Shown one piece after another: positions 24,526 to 35,986 of a DNA stretch of 64,000 nt. The notes under the pieces were generated by a model. It saw nothing but the letters and a program-made list of their open reading frames with translations. It was not told the DNA's origin and did not search any database. A program made the position numbers and the translations under genes. Origin of the DNA: Andrena cerasifolii (taxonomy: Eukaryota; Arthropoda; Insecta; Hymenoptera; Andrenidae). The stretch is taken from positions 21,171,001 through 21,235,000 of the forward strand of contig NC_135119.1 of NCBI RefSeq assembly GCF_050908995.1. Direction: 5' to 3'. How positions within the stretch are numbered: position 1 is the first letter of the stretch; every line of letters starts with the position of its first letter.

Positions 24526-26098
24526 CCCACGATAGCACATTTATTAGAGACTTGGCAGAATAAAATACAGCAACAAAAATGTGTTTTTTAAACTGTCACA
24601 TTCGTTGTTGCGCTGAACCAGTGACGTCCGGGGGAGGGGGAGCCCTGGCTCTCCCCAAAGAAAGAAGAAAAAGCAGATTAATGTAACCACGACTGAAGTA
24701 ATTAAAGCGCTTTGCAAAAGTAAAGGAAAACTGGATTTCGTTCTTTAACTAAATTTTTATAATCACTCGATGAATTCTATTTAATTTGCATTGAAATCAT
24801 TGTTATCCGTTTAACTCTCCTCAACACTGCACCGAACAGTAACAGAAGCGCTCCAATACCTACCCAGACGGAGTATCCTTGCCATGCAGAAGAATCCTAC
24901 CCCAGGAGAAGCCAAGTAATCAGCGTACAGAGCCACGTGTCGTTAATTCAATCCCAATTCCGCGGGACGGGCGCGGCCGAGGAAAAACGGCTAGGCGGCG
25001 GCCGGCTCGCGGAATCCCAGGACGCGAGTAAAACACAATTAGCAGGGGTGCATCGGCTGCCGGTAATTAGCCCGAAGACGGGGCCCGCGGAAGCCGGCCT
25101 CGTGGCAACGCGCGCTGAATTTAACGAACCGTGCGTCGGGCAATGAAGCTCCGGCAGCCGGGAACGGAATAACAAGTTCATCGCTATGCTCCGGGGCCAG
25201 GAGGAATCCCGGCCGCGGATGGTGCCCGCGAGCGGCCGAGGAGCACAGTTTCATTTCGCTAAGGTGCGGGGCGTCCGTAAATCGTGCGCGCTGGCTATAA
25301 CGACGAGCGGAAAAGCGCGGAAAAAGGCGGCCGTCGCGGCGAACGCAGATGAGGCGCTGGGAGGCGGGAGGGGTTGCTCGCGTAGGAACGTGCTCGAAAG
25401 ATAATTAAAATGTCTTGGGTTGCTGTGGCAGCCGCGAGTTATGGGCCCGAACTTGCCCCCGTGGCGGCATAAGCGAGCCATCCCCGACGTCTTTCGTTTT
25501 CCCGCGATCCACCGCCACCGCGGTTGCCGCCACTTAACGAGCTGTGAACTCGTGAACTAGGGGGTGGCAGTCTTTGTAGCGGAGGAACGGCGCGCCAGCG
25601 TCGGATGCTCGAGATCCAGGCGCGAGGGTTGGGAAGCATCCTTGCCAGCGGGGGGCTGGATCAAAGCAGCCTGGGACTTCGCCGATTGAAATGCGGGAAT
25701 CACGTCGGCAGCTCGTGGGAATGGCGTCACGTGAGGTGTTAACGGTTCCACGGCGCCCGCGATCCACGCAGACAGAGTCGACTGATGGCGGGCGGGATTC
25801 AGGTCGATACGCGACCCACCACCCTCGATTGCGATCGGTGACTGCGTGGTGTTCCGGTCGGTGTCGAATTTTCGTCGCTGGAATGAACGTTGGTTGAGAG
25901 CATAGGCGGTTGTAGTAATCTTCGTAGATTCTTCTATGACGGTTTGTTATGGAGGAAAACTGGGTGGAAATCTGGAGGGTGCGCGCGAACTTGATTATTG
26001 TAACCTATTCAACTTACTGTGTTCTATGTATATTTATATATTTAGGATTTTTCATTACTTTGTACTTGTACTTGTGTCGTGCTCCGACTAGGGCTGGC
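24526..26098. other. Unique DNA with CpG-rich island 24940-25900
   Basis: The island has overlapping frames on both strands with no recognisable domain. Near 24621-24660 a G-rich CCGGGGGAGGGGGAGCCC stretch may be the eroded end of a transposon. The 24-bp motif at 25534-25557 recurs at 31821-31844. Confidence 0.45.
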
Positions 26099-26407
26099 AC
26101 TATTCGAATAATTTAATATTCGAATATTTTACAAGTATTCGAATGCTACGAATCAACTTTGAATATTTGATACTAATGTATTCGAATAGTATGGTGTGAA
26201 GTAAGTCAAAATTAACTTATAAGATTTCACCCTGACAAATGAACCAAAGAACTTGATTTATAATTCACACGATACCATTAGAATACTTAAATATTCGAAT
26301 AGTATTCGAATACTTTGATATTCGAATTATATTCGCCAAATAATTGAGCAACTGAAGTATTCGAATATTCGAATACCGAAAAAATTCGACAAATAGTCGC
26401 AGCCTTA
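26099..26407. mobile_element. Small hAT-like MITE rich in TATTCGAATA
   Basis: Ends TAGGGCTGGCACTATTCGAA and (reverse complement) TAAGGCTGCGACTATTTGTC are related. Internally the palindrome ATTCGAAT recurs many times. Flanking octamers GCTCCGAC (26091-26098) and GTTCTGAT (26408-26415) agree at five positions and differ by C-to-T transitions at the other three, compatible with a decayed 8-bp hAT duplication. TAGGG-type ends fit hAT. Confidence 0.7.
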
Positions 26408-27467
26408 GTTCTGATACTCTATAATTTATACAGAGGTTAGTCATTATAACTGGGCCTCAGCTGGGCCTCGCCTATTCACCATACTATGGAGAATTGGTAC
26501 AATAAAGACGAAAAATAAATCGAAGTAGGATTTTTGGCTTCTAAGACTGATTTTATTATGAATATTGTTTAAAATGCTGCCTACGCTGCTGGGTCAAAAC
26601 TATACTCTACTTTTAAAGAAACATCAATACATAAAATATTTTTTAGTAATTCTTTAATTTTTTTCTAAACACCTAAGTCTTCATTACCTACTTACTCTTC
26701 ACAAAAACGCCTGATTTTTGAATTCTTACCTTTCTCATTTTATTCCCTAGTTTAATCCTACATAGGGAGCTGTGCTCTGTGAACTAAAGCGAGTGATAGT
26801 TGCAAGGCAGATCCTCATCAGTAGGTACGACAGGTTACAAATTCGTAAATACGAACCTTAGTCACCTGTACGGATATCCGGCAAATTTTAAAAACTCTAA
26901 AATTAAATTTTCTTCTAGATTTTAGATTCGTTTTTTCACAAGGAATCACACTTTGTCTGCTTCAGAGATACTAGCCACTTAACATTCGCGCTTAATAATT
27001 TCGCCGTCTAGAATAACAAGATTCTAATCTGAATAATAAACGAGAAACGTGGCACTCGTTACTCTGCATTTTCGTTCCTGAAATTCAATGGACTCCCACG
27101 TTTATAGATCGATAGTAACGGATTATTGATTAAAAACGGCAATCCCAGCGTTCATCCGCGTGCAATATCCGCATTAATGCTTTCACGCCGCCATTTATAA
27201 TACATTTTCGCCCGGTGCACGCATACTTCGATGCATGATAAATAATTTATAAAAACATTGGGAACGCGGATTTCGAATGGAAATGTGGGTGAAATAATAT
27301 TGGTATTAACAGAGCAATCGAAACGAAAGCGGCAGTTGGAACTCGGGCAGCTTACCTGCCCACGCGAATTGAAATAAATGTTCGATGAGAAAGTGGATTG
27401 AGTAAAATCAACTGAGTAAATATCTACAGAGAGTGGGGCGAATTAAAAGTAGGTACAGTAATGCTTA
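26408..27467. other. AT-rich unique DNA
   Basis: No gene, repeat or inverted repeat recognised. Confidence 0.5.
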
Positions 27468-27563
27468 GTTTACACCTGACGAGTACTCGGCCGAGTAATT
27501 CCGCGGGGAAGATTTTCACTCGGCCGAGTAGCAGACTCGGACGAGTCACTCGTCAGGTGTAAA
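27468..27563. mobile_element. ~96-bp palindromic MITE
   Basis: GTTTACACCTGACGAGT at the left is mirrored by ACTCGTCAGGTGTAAAC at the right. The interior repeats ACTCGGCCGAGT. The whole unit can fold into one hairpin. No confident target duplication. Confidence 0.8.
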
Positions 27564-30500
27564 CCTACCTTAAATTAGGGGAGCGAGGCCAGAACGCGAC
27601 TAGGGTGCTGCGAAACAAATGGTACGTGCAACGAAAATCGAATGTGTCCGATTCGGCGGACAATAAAAATTCAGCGAAACCTGCTGAAAATTGCTTCGAG
27701 ATAATACAGAGCGACACTTTGATCACGTAGGAGGATCCTTTTAAAAAGAACGTTTCGCGCCAGCTGAAAGTGGAGGAGCGGTGTCATAATAGCGCAGAGA
27801 AGGGAATCCCGGATTCTGGAATTCAGCTCGCGAGCTGCTGCAATTTTGGCAACGAGGCGAGTTAACGAACTGTAAATTCGCGAAGTTCGCGTATCCGTTT
27901 CAAGACTAGGAAGCGCCGGAAGTCCTCGAAGTGTGGTAGCTGCCGATACCTATTGTTTAACGGGGCACGATCGAGAACATGCAACCGACGAATGGATGAT
28001 CGATAATGAGTTCGAACGGGCGTTTAAATATTTGAAATGTTTTCAAGCATTCTCCTCCTTCGCCGGCCTGCATTGTTCCATCCCAGACACGTTTCGACGA
28101 TGATTTCGTTTGCAAAGGTCCAGAACGTTTCATTGAACGTCTGATGGCGTTAATTCGGCTCGGACAATTACTAGAACTCGAGAATAGAAAGCTTCCCGTG
28201 GAATCCTTGCACGGGAAAAGCTCACATGGCGCTATTGATTTTACTGTGTAAACTGACCGAAATTATTTCTGGCAGAAATGACAAATTAATGAAGGAGGCT
28301 GCATTTGCTTAACATCTCTCTGCGTTACAAATGTTCCCGCGGACGTGTTACTACGTAATCAGTGTAAGTACTTCGCGTACTTTTGCGAGATTCCTGGTTA
28401 TTTTGAGAGGAGGGTGTGCAGGGTGTATCTAGTGGAGCATGGAATTTCTCTTTTATACAATATTTTGATGTTCCGTGAACTCTTTCGAAATATTTAATAA
28501 AATTCATTATAGCCGAGTGGCTTGACGGTATAAAAGGCAAATTTTAGAAACATTGAAAATTAGAAACACAAATTCAGATGAATATTTATATCGATTAGAT
28601 TAAATATGAATATTTATATGTATAAAATGTAACTTGTATGATGCATGAATATTTATAGCTGTGTGCGGGGGAAGATAGTAAAAGAACCGAGATACCATGT
28701 GTACATTTATGAATTGGTCTGTACCTACATTTAAAAAAAGTGTTGCAAAATAATTGACTTCACGGATCCTCTTTTGAGGAAATATTCTTAATTTTAATAT
28801 TAGAAAATGATGGCTCTTTATACGCATTTAATGAAGAAGACTGTATATCTGTATATAAGATCCTACAGCTTACAAACGATAAAAGACCCTATAATTACGT
28901 GAGCTGCATATTTGCTGGTTTCGTAAAGGCTCGGTGGAATAATAAATGCTAGTAATGAAGTAGGAAAAGAAGCAGAAAATGGGAAATACTCCGGTATGCA
29001 AGATGCAGCTGCAGTTATCTATGTGGAACAGCTACAACAGTGGAACTTCCGTTTCAGAAGCAATTCTGTGGCGAACGCGCCACGCGCTCTTTCCGCTGGA
29101 TTGTTTAGTGCTTTGCAGAAAGTTCTGATGTAAATTAAAATTTGAAATTTTGCGGTGTATTAAAAACATTTTATTGGACTCAGATCGAAGTTAAAAATAT
29201 GCGATGGCACGTACTTTTCACTTAAATTATTTAAATTGCCCCTTGAAAGTTTAGTGTCCATTATTGCTAATAAAGAATTATTTATTTCCTCAATTCTAAA
29301 TACATATACATTGGAATACTGAAATATTTTTAATAACCCTATTATGATTAAGGACTGACTAAACGCACATCAGTGGGTGATTCTAAAATTTGAAGCATAG
29401 TGCGGTTCCATTCGATACTTTCTGCCGGGAAAAATTCTCATCACGCAGTCTGAAGTAGTCTTGCACAGGGAAAAAATAACGTTTCTGCTCTTGCATTGTA
29501 AAACGAAGCTTGCAAACAGACAAGAGGAAATGGCGAGAAAGTATTTTCCTCATCGTCAGATAAAAATTCTACGACCCCTTTTGACGGCACAGTAAAACAC
29601 TGCTGTCTGTGTATTTAAGAGGTAGTTATTAAAAACACGAGTCTGGCAGAATTAAAAAAATACGAAGTACTGAAAGGAGACTTCCTGCTGTTTTAAGCGG
29701 CTCCATATTTTATGCGCAGTTTGTGAGTAACTCGATATGCTACAGAAAAACTACATCAGCGTTAATGAATCATTCATTTTACTTCTACGCGTATTTCTAA
29801 AACGAGGCGGTAACGAATAGAAAAATGTAAAGACGTAATTTTTTGTATTTTGCAATAGCAGTTTCACTCTTAAATTTTGCAAATTCGTTAATTTATAGAA
29901 TGCTGTAGGATTATCATTCGCCTTGTGTTTCATATAACTTAAATTTATGAGTAGTTATATCTGAGTTAAATTTATGAGTAGTTATATATGAGGGTTATAT
30001 CTACTGTATTAAAAAAGAAGGGAAGAAAAGAGATACGAACTTTGTATTACAAAGATAGGTTCCAGGAAAAACGGAGGCAGTCAAATAGTTTCAATATCAA
30101 GGGTCACAAATATTTATTGTAAACAAGTAATTTGCGCAGAGGCGGTCTCTCCTGAAACGAAACGAAAAGGTCTCAATTCTGATGTCATTAGAGGCGCTTC
30201 GGGGAATATTTACCAAGCGTCGATCCTTATTCCTCTCGTCGTTTGCGAAGGGATCTTTGACAGTGACGGATGCACTCCCGAGTATCAGGCATCTGTGTTC
30301 TCTCGCCGAAGAATCTCGGGTAAAAAATGTCACCGTTTCCAGTTGGAGCTTTAACGAAAAAAAAAACAGAACCATTTATTATGTTGATGCAGTTTATCGC
30401 AAATGCATTCTCAATTTGTGCAACTCTTGCTTCTGCTCAGTTCCTTCCGACTTCCTTCGCGTCGTTCTTGCCCTTCTCAGATTCCTATTGCTTTCAGCTT

Positions 30501-32525
30501 TGGGAAAATTTATTCGTCGCGGAGGAATGTTTGTGTTACTCCGAGGAACATTTTCATTCAGTTTAACCCTTCGTGGTCACACGGGGTGTATCGCAGCCCA
30601 GGAAATGCATTTGACAATATTTCTGTAACTTTTTAGAGCCTACAATGAAATTCAATTTTTTTTTTCAATTTTAACAAAAGAAAACCGATTTTATCCATAA
30701 CTATTTTTTTAAATACGTGTTTCAACATATCCTAATCTACATTTCTAGAAAAAGACTATTAAAACATGATTGTATGAGTATTACGAATATACAATTATCA
30801 CTGAAAGGTTAAAAGATTCAAAAATACGAAAATGGTAAGTCAAAAATGACGCTGGAGTGCAGTGAACTCCGTGCGACCAATTTGTGTTTATAAGAAGATG
30901 TTGATTTGGAAAGGACAGAGACAGATAGGAAATATGTGAATATAGAAGAAGTTCCAGCCATCAGCTGCAAAGGGTCTTGTGGATAAGTGAAAAGACTTTA
31001 AGGTAAAGAGTTATGTATATTCATTGTTGAAGGGCCTGTAGGAAGAACTGTAGTTTGCTCTACTTATGAGATAGGTACATAACATCAATTTTCCTTTTAA
31101 AAGCGAATAAGCTCTTGTGTGTCTACAGTAACTTTAAAGGACACTGTTCGTGTCAGTTAATGAGGAGCCATTCTGGGGAGATGTTTAAAAGCAGATACAT
31201 ATTTTATTCGATTTTGATATAAATTTTGGACTTCACTTTTCATTCGCTCGTGTTGAAAGAATAGGAGACGAGGTCGTTAGTTTCCAACCACTAGAAGGGA
31301 AAATTACTTAAATCTCCTGTTCCTTCTTCTTAAATTGCTTTCTTAAGTATCTTCTTAAGTTTCTTCTTTTTAGGTCAGACTTCTGCTTAAGCTACTTATA
31401 TTATGCGAAATTGAAGAAGATATTCAACTCTTTCATTTAAGGCAGCTGATGTAGGTCAAATAAACTTTTATCAATTCAATTAACCCATCATTATAACCAC
31501 GCAATAGTATTCATACATCCGTACCTACTTATAAAAAAGTATTTGTGTACTTCCTACAATTATTCAGCACTCAGTTTCTTCGGCATCCAGCTTCAGTACA
31601 GGTTATTATTGATCAAAGGCTGACTTATTCTATATAAAATGTCATCTTGAATATCACTTCTCTGACTTACCAGCTGGCAGTCGGTAGAAGAACGCTAACC
31701 ATTGCGACAATTTTCAAGTGTTCTCCAGTTGCCGAACGCTGGAGATCTCCCGCAACTCGAAGTTGCCCGAAGGACATTGTCGAGTCACCATTTCATGCAG
31801 AATTTCCACAACAGGCTGGGTTAACGAGCTGTGAACTCGTGAACACACCTTGGAAGTGTTACGAGGTGACGCTCTGAACACAGTAGGAAGTGAACCCCGT
31901 GGTAAATTGCGCGTGTATAATGATAATGGCGGGGGACAAGGAATCCATCTGCGGTGACGCGTCTCTTCTGCGAGTGTCAGGCCGTTAATAGGCGATTCGT
32001 GATTGCGATTTGGGAATCGAGTCTGCAGCGTGCCTCGAGAATCTTCGTCAGCTAGGAAAGTGTCCTGAAACGTCTCCAATACATCTGACAAGAAATACGT
32101 TTAGGCATAGAAGTATGTAGTTTTTTTAAAAAAATTCTAGCCATTTTTCAAAGTATATCAAGATACGTCGGTGAATTCTTGTGACTACAGGCTGGCAGAA
32201 ATTATATGTTTAATTATTGTGCTATAGCCTGTCTTTTTAGTAATTTTTGTTAGGTTTCGTGGATTGGTACATTCTAAGTACGTGTGGGTAATTGGTAATT
32301 CGTAATGTTTGGTAAATTGTTCTATGGTACGGAATGAGGAAATGTTAATTCGGTTCTGGTTCCCTGGGAATTAGAAATCTTCTTCGGGTAGGTAGATAAA
32401 CTACTTCATGTTTGGAGAAAATTCCTCTATACGTTGTCATAATTTCTGATTAACATGGTGAAATTAAAACCTACGCAGTATGCGCAGAATATTTTCCTCC
32501 ATCACTCGAATAAACATAATTATTC
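27564..32525. other. Non-coding DNA, AT-rich
   Basis: No recognisable exons, RNA genes or inverted repeats. Minor features: a weak relative of the 24-bp motif at 27862-27885, a 28-bp direct repeat at about 29938-29990 sharing TAAATTTATGAGTAGTTATA, and the exact 24-bp motif at 31821-31844. Short frames at 30097-30636 and 31647-32091 show no domain. Confidence 0.45.
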
Positions 32526-32529
32526 CACT

Positions 32530-32690
32530 CTTACTATTAGTAGGTACTAAGAAAACATTATTGCAAAACTCACTATCTTGGCCAAAGTAAGTAAGTTGGA
32601 TATGAATTATTTTAGCAATCATATTCCTACGAAAATTTTGCGTACTATGTAAATTTGAGAGTAACGCAATATACATATATTTCCAGTAAG
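32530..32690. repeat. Degenerate dispersed repeat, copy B
   Basis: Same-orientation relative of 17800-17975, sharing TTGGCCAAA, GGATATGAATTATTTT, GAAAATTTTGCGTA and TTTGAGAGT. Unclassified; possibly an old transposon fragment. Confidence 0.7.
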
Positions 32691-35008
32691 TACTCTGTAT
32701 TCGACATAGTTTGCGCACGCGTATAATTTGTTTGGAATCAAGGCAATTAAAATTAAAGTGTCATAGAATAAGATTAGGTATAAATTAGTTTGGAAAATAT
32801 TCGGTCCTAGTCTGTAATTAATCTGTATCCGTCTGAAAAATTTACGAAAAGATGAGTTTACTTAATTATTTGTGCTTTAAAATTTACCATTTTCATGCAG
32901 GTAAAACATTTGCACTAATTTTTGGCGGAGTTTAGCATGTAGTTAGCAAAATTATAGGACGCTGAGTGGTCCTCAATTAAATCCAGTTTGTAACGAAGAA
33001 CTCAAATATTAATATATTACCTGCTGACCTTTTAATTTCGCCGGATATAGAATACTGTAGTTGCTGGTGCGGTAGAAGCAGTAATAATATCTCATTACGC
33101 TGTCCAATCCCGTTAATTTGAATTTTCGTTGTAACAAGTTAAATAGTTCACCGTGCTTCTGGAAACGCTTCTCGTACCCAGCATACTTTGTTTATTATAA
33201 TATTCTGTTAAGTAAGTACGCGCGTTGCATTATTGTTTCGCGAATACTTTGAAACTGCATTTCTACCTTCGTAATCACGGTAGAATATTTTATTGTACAT
33301 TACAACAGAATTTTGTTCCACTTACCTTCGTAACAATAAACACGTGCACATAATATAAATAATTATGTAATTTCAAACATTCAGGAAAAGTTCATTAAAG
33401 GAAAGGAGGAGGAGTAAACTAAAGGGAATTAAAAAAAAATCGTAATGTAAAAAGAGAAACGATTAAAATAGTTACGTTCTGTAATTACAGAGTGAAAAGG
33501 GAATTAGCGAAGATCACGTGGAAGAGTCCAGCATGTGTCGTTCGTAGCGAGTGGGGCAGGGGCGGGGGAGGGGGTAATTTTCATTTAGCGGCTCGCGTTT
33601 TCCGGTATTGGGATTGAAAGCGACGGGGACGTTTTATTGCACCAGATCGGCGGTATTTTAAAATCGACAAATTGATGATGTCGCGAAAGTTTTAATTGTA
33701 GCCCCACCGATTGCATTACTTCTATCGGTCTTGATTTGCGTAAAACACGTGATTAAAACGGTGTGGCCGGCATACGAGATTTTCGCTGCTAACGAGGTGA
33801 AATTTTCGGGACTACAGCCTGGCAAAAATGACTTGATTAATCACTCCGCTACAGTTTGCCCCTGCGGTAATTCCATTTTCGACGTTACACGTATTTTTCG
33901 TGTAATTAATAATGAATAATATTCCTTGTATTTACCCAAGACAGAGAATCATGAATTACTGTGCTATTAATTCGGGCACAGCGTACAGCCTACAGGGGAA
34001 TTAAAATTTAATCCACTTTGTGCCACATTAAATTATTACAATTTAATTTAATAAATATGAAATGTGCGCAACAAATCGCTTGCTTGCAGTAATTATGAGA
34101 TCCGATCTGAATTTTCTTTTTAGCTGGAAGGTTTAGCTTGAGATTAATCGCGACAATGTGCACCTCTGTAAATTTTAAGTACTTACGCAACATAGCTTTG
34201 CATAATTTTCAGGAAAAGAAGAATTTGTGAAGTTACTTTCGTGAAAATTTTATAAGACTTCAATTTTGTCGCTCTTATTGCGAATAGGGAATATGTATCG
34301 GATACAGAATAAGGTAGAAGTTTGACTTTTCCTGACTATTTATTATGAACATTTGTTCACCTCTAAACCCCAAAGAAAATCTTATAAAGTTATTTTTTTT
34401 TTCGAACAGAAAAACTTAAGCAGTTATTATATCTTAGGCAAAGTGTAAGTAATTAGTAAATGTAGCCTAAAGCATCAGCAGGTACCTATACATATAGTAA
34501 TTAGTATACTAGGATCTTTTCAATGTTGCTTCAAATTGCAAATTACAATGGTCATTTAACAATAGTAATTTTGCACGAAGCACTTCGAAGGATCGAAAAC
34601 AGACCGCAAATGCACTCTGCATTCCTTCGTCTAATTTCCCAGGTATTCGCATTAGGATATTACGATGTCCTATCCCGCGGAGTGTATACTAACGCCAGAA
34701 GTTAAAAAGCGAAGGTTTGAGAATTAAAACACGAAGAATCTACATTAATCTTACATATGCAAATGTAACAAATATAAATGAAGTTTATCGGAAGTAAAAA
34801 AAAAGTAAACGTAAAAACATTTATTTCGCAAGCTACACTTTACTAAATAGTACCATTAACTGGCGAAATATAAGTCTTCATAGACATAGACTGGACTAAT
34901 TAATCTAAAAATTAATGTCTTTCTAATTCCTTGAGTAACTCAATACAGTCCCATACTCGCGCATACTTAAGTAGTTACAGAATGCACGGGTACGTACCTA
35001 ATTGCAAT
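32691..35008. other. AT-rich unique DNA
   Basis: Nothing recognised apart from a short G-rich stretch at 33550-33575. Small frames at 33731-33919 and 34523-34705 lack domains. Confidence 0.5.
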
Positions 35009-35110
35009 GCGCGATATTTATCGATATTTGCCTGTCGATATATTGATATTTTTTATCGATACTTCAAATACTAATAATTAACGGTATCGATAATTTTGGT
35101 CAAAATATCG
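35009..35110. repeat. Cluster of TATCGATA palindromes
   Basis: ATCGAT/TCGATA occurs repeatedly (TTATCGATATT, GTCGATATATTGATA, TTATCGATAC, GGTATCGATAA, ATATCGACA) in ~100 bp. The pattern resembles the ATTCGAAT cluster of the MITE at 26099-26407, but terminal repeats were not found. Confidence 0.6.
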
Positions 35111-35620
35111 ACAATATTTACTGCACCTTCTTTCGTTCAAGCTAATTCAAGCTAATAATTTTCGAATTACTACGTGTAAGTAAAATTCAGTATTTCTTTT
35201 TCATAATGTGATATTGAATGATGTTTCTTATTAAAATATGAATTCTAGTTTCCTTTATAAATATGACTTGAAAAGTAAATTATATAGTCAATAAATAATA
35301 AAGTCAATTTTCTCGAATTTGGCTGAAAAGCGCGCCTTACAACTTTGGAAAATTAATGTCCAAGTAAAGACCTTCAAGTAAACCAAGTATCAACATATTC
35401 TGAAATTGCAAAACCTGAAGGACCCCTTGTTAAACTCACAAAGTGACCGCATATTCTAAGAGCAACTAAGAGTTTTAATTTCTATTCTCAACTTCCAGAT
35501 ATTATTAAGCATCAGAACTCATCTTCATGCACCCTAATTGAAGTTCCCATTCTGTTGCAATATATCAAGCATATCCTCCCACCTCACAGGCCATTCAAAT
35601 ATTGATGTACTTATATATAG
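35111..35620. other. AT-rich unique DNA
   Basis: No gene or repeat recognised. Confidence 0.5.
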
Positions 35621-35982
35621 TGTGGGGTGGAGAATGTAACACGGACATTATACTTCCTTTTTTTTTTTTTTAAAAAAGATCACGTCGGGGTCACCAAATT
35701 ATGTGGGGTGGAGAATGTAACACGGACATTATACTGTGGGGTTTCGTGTTTGTGTTGTGGTATGCCTGTTTGCGCGCGACTTTATAATTTATCGAATGAA
35801 TGAAGAATGAATGAAGTGAGTTATAAATGGTTATAATTAATTGTTCTTCTGTTTATTAGTTGCTAAGGTTTTTGTTACATTTTCTGTATAAATTCATAAA
35901 ATATTCTGTTCCCCGACCTAACGGACGTTTTCCTTAATTCCTCGATTATTCACGTTGTCTATCTAATCGGATATCCCCCACA
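35621..35982. mobile_element. Probable solo LTR with rearranged 5' end
   Basis: The segment starts TGTGGGG and ends CCCCCACA, giving the TG...CA termini of LTRs with a short inverted repeat, and is flanked by ATAG on both sides (35617-35620, 35983-35986). Its first 33 bp (TGTGGGGTGGAGAATGTAAC...) recur at 35702-35734, and a third TGTGGGG starts at 35735. The 48 bp between the copies holds a T-run and CACGTCGGGGTCACCAAATT. No gag/pol sequence is present. A Ty3/gypsy or BEL solo LTR is the best explanation; the internal duplication is unusual. Confidence 0.7.
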
Positions 35983-35986
35983 ATAG

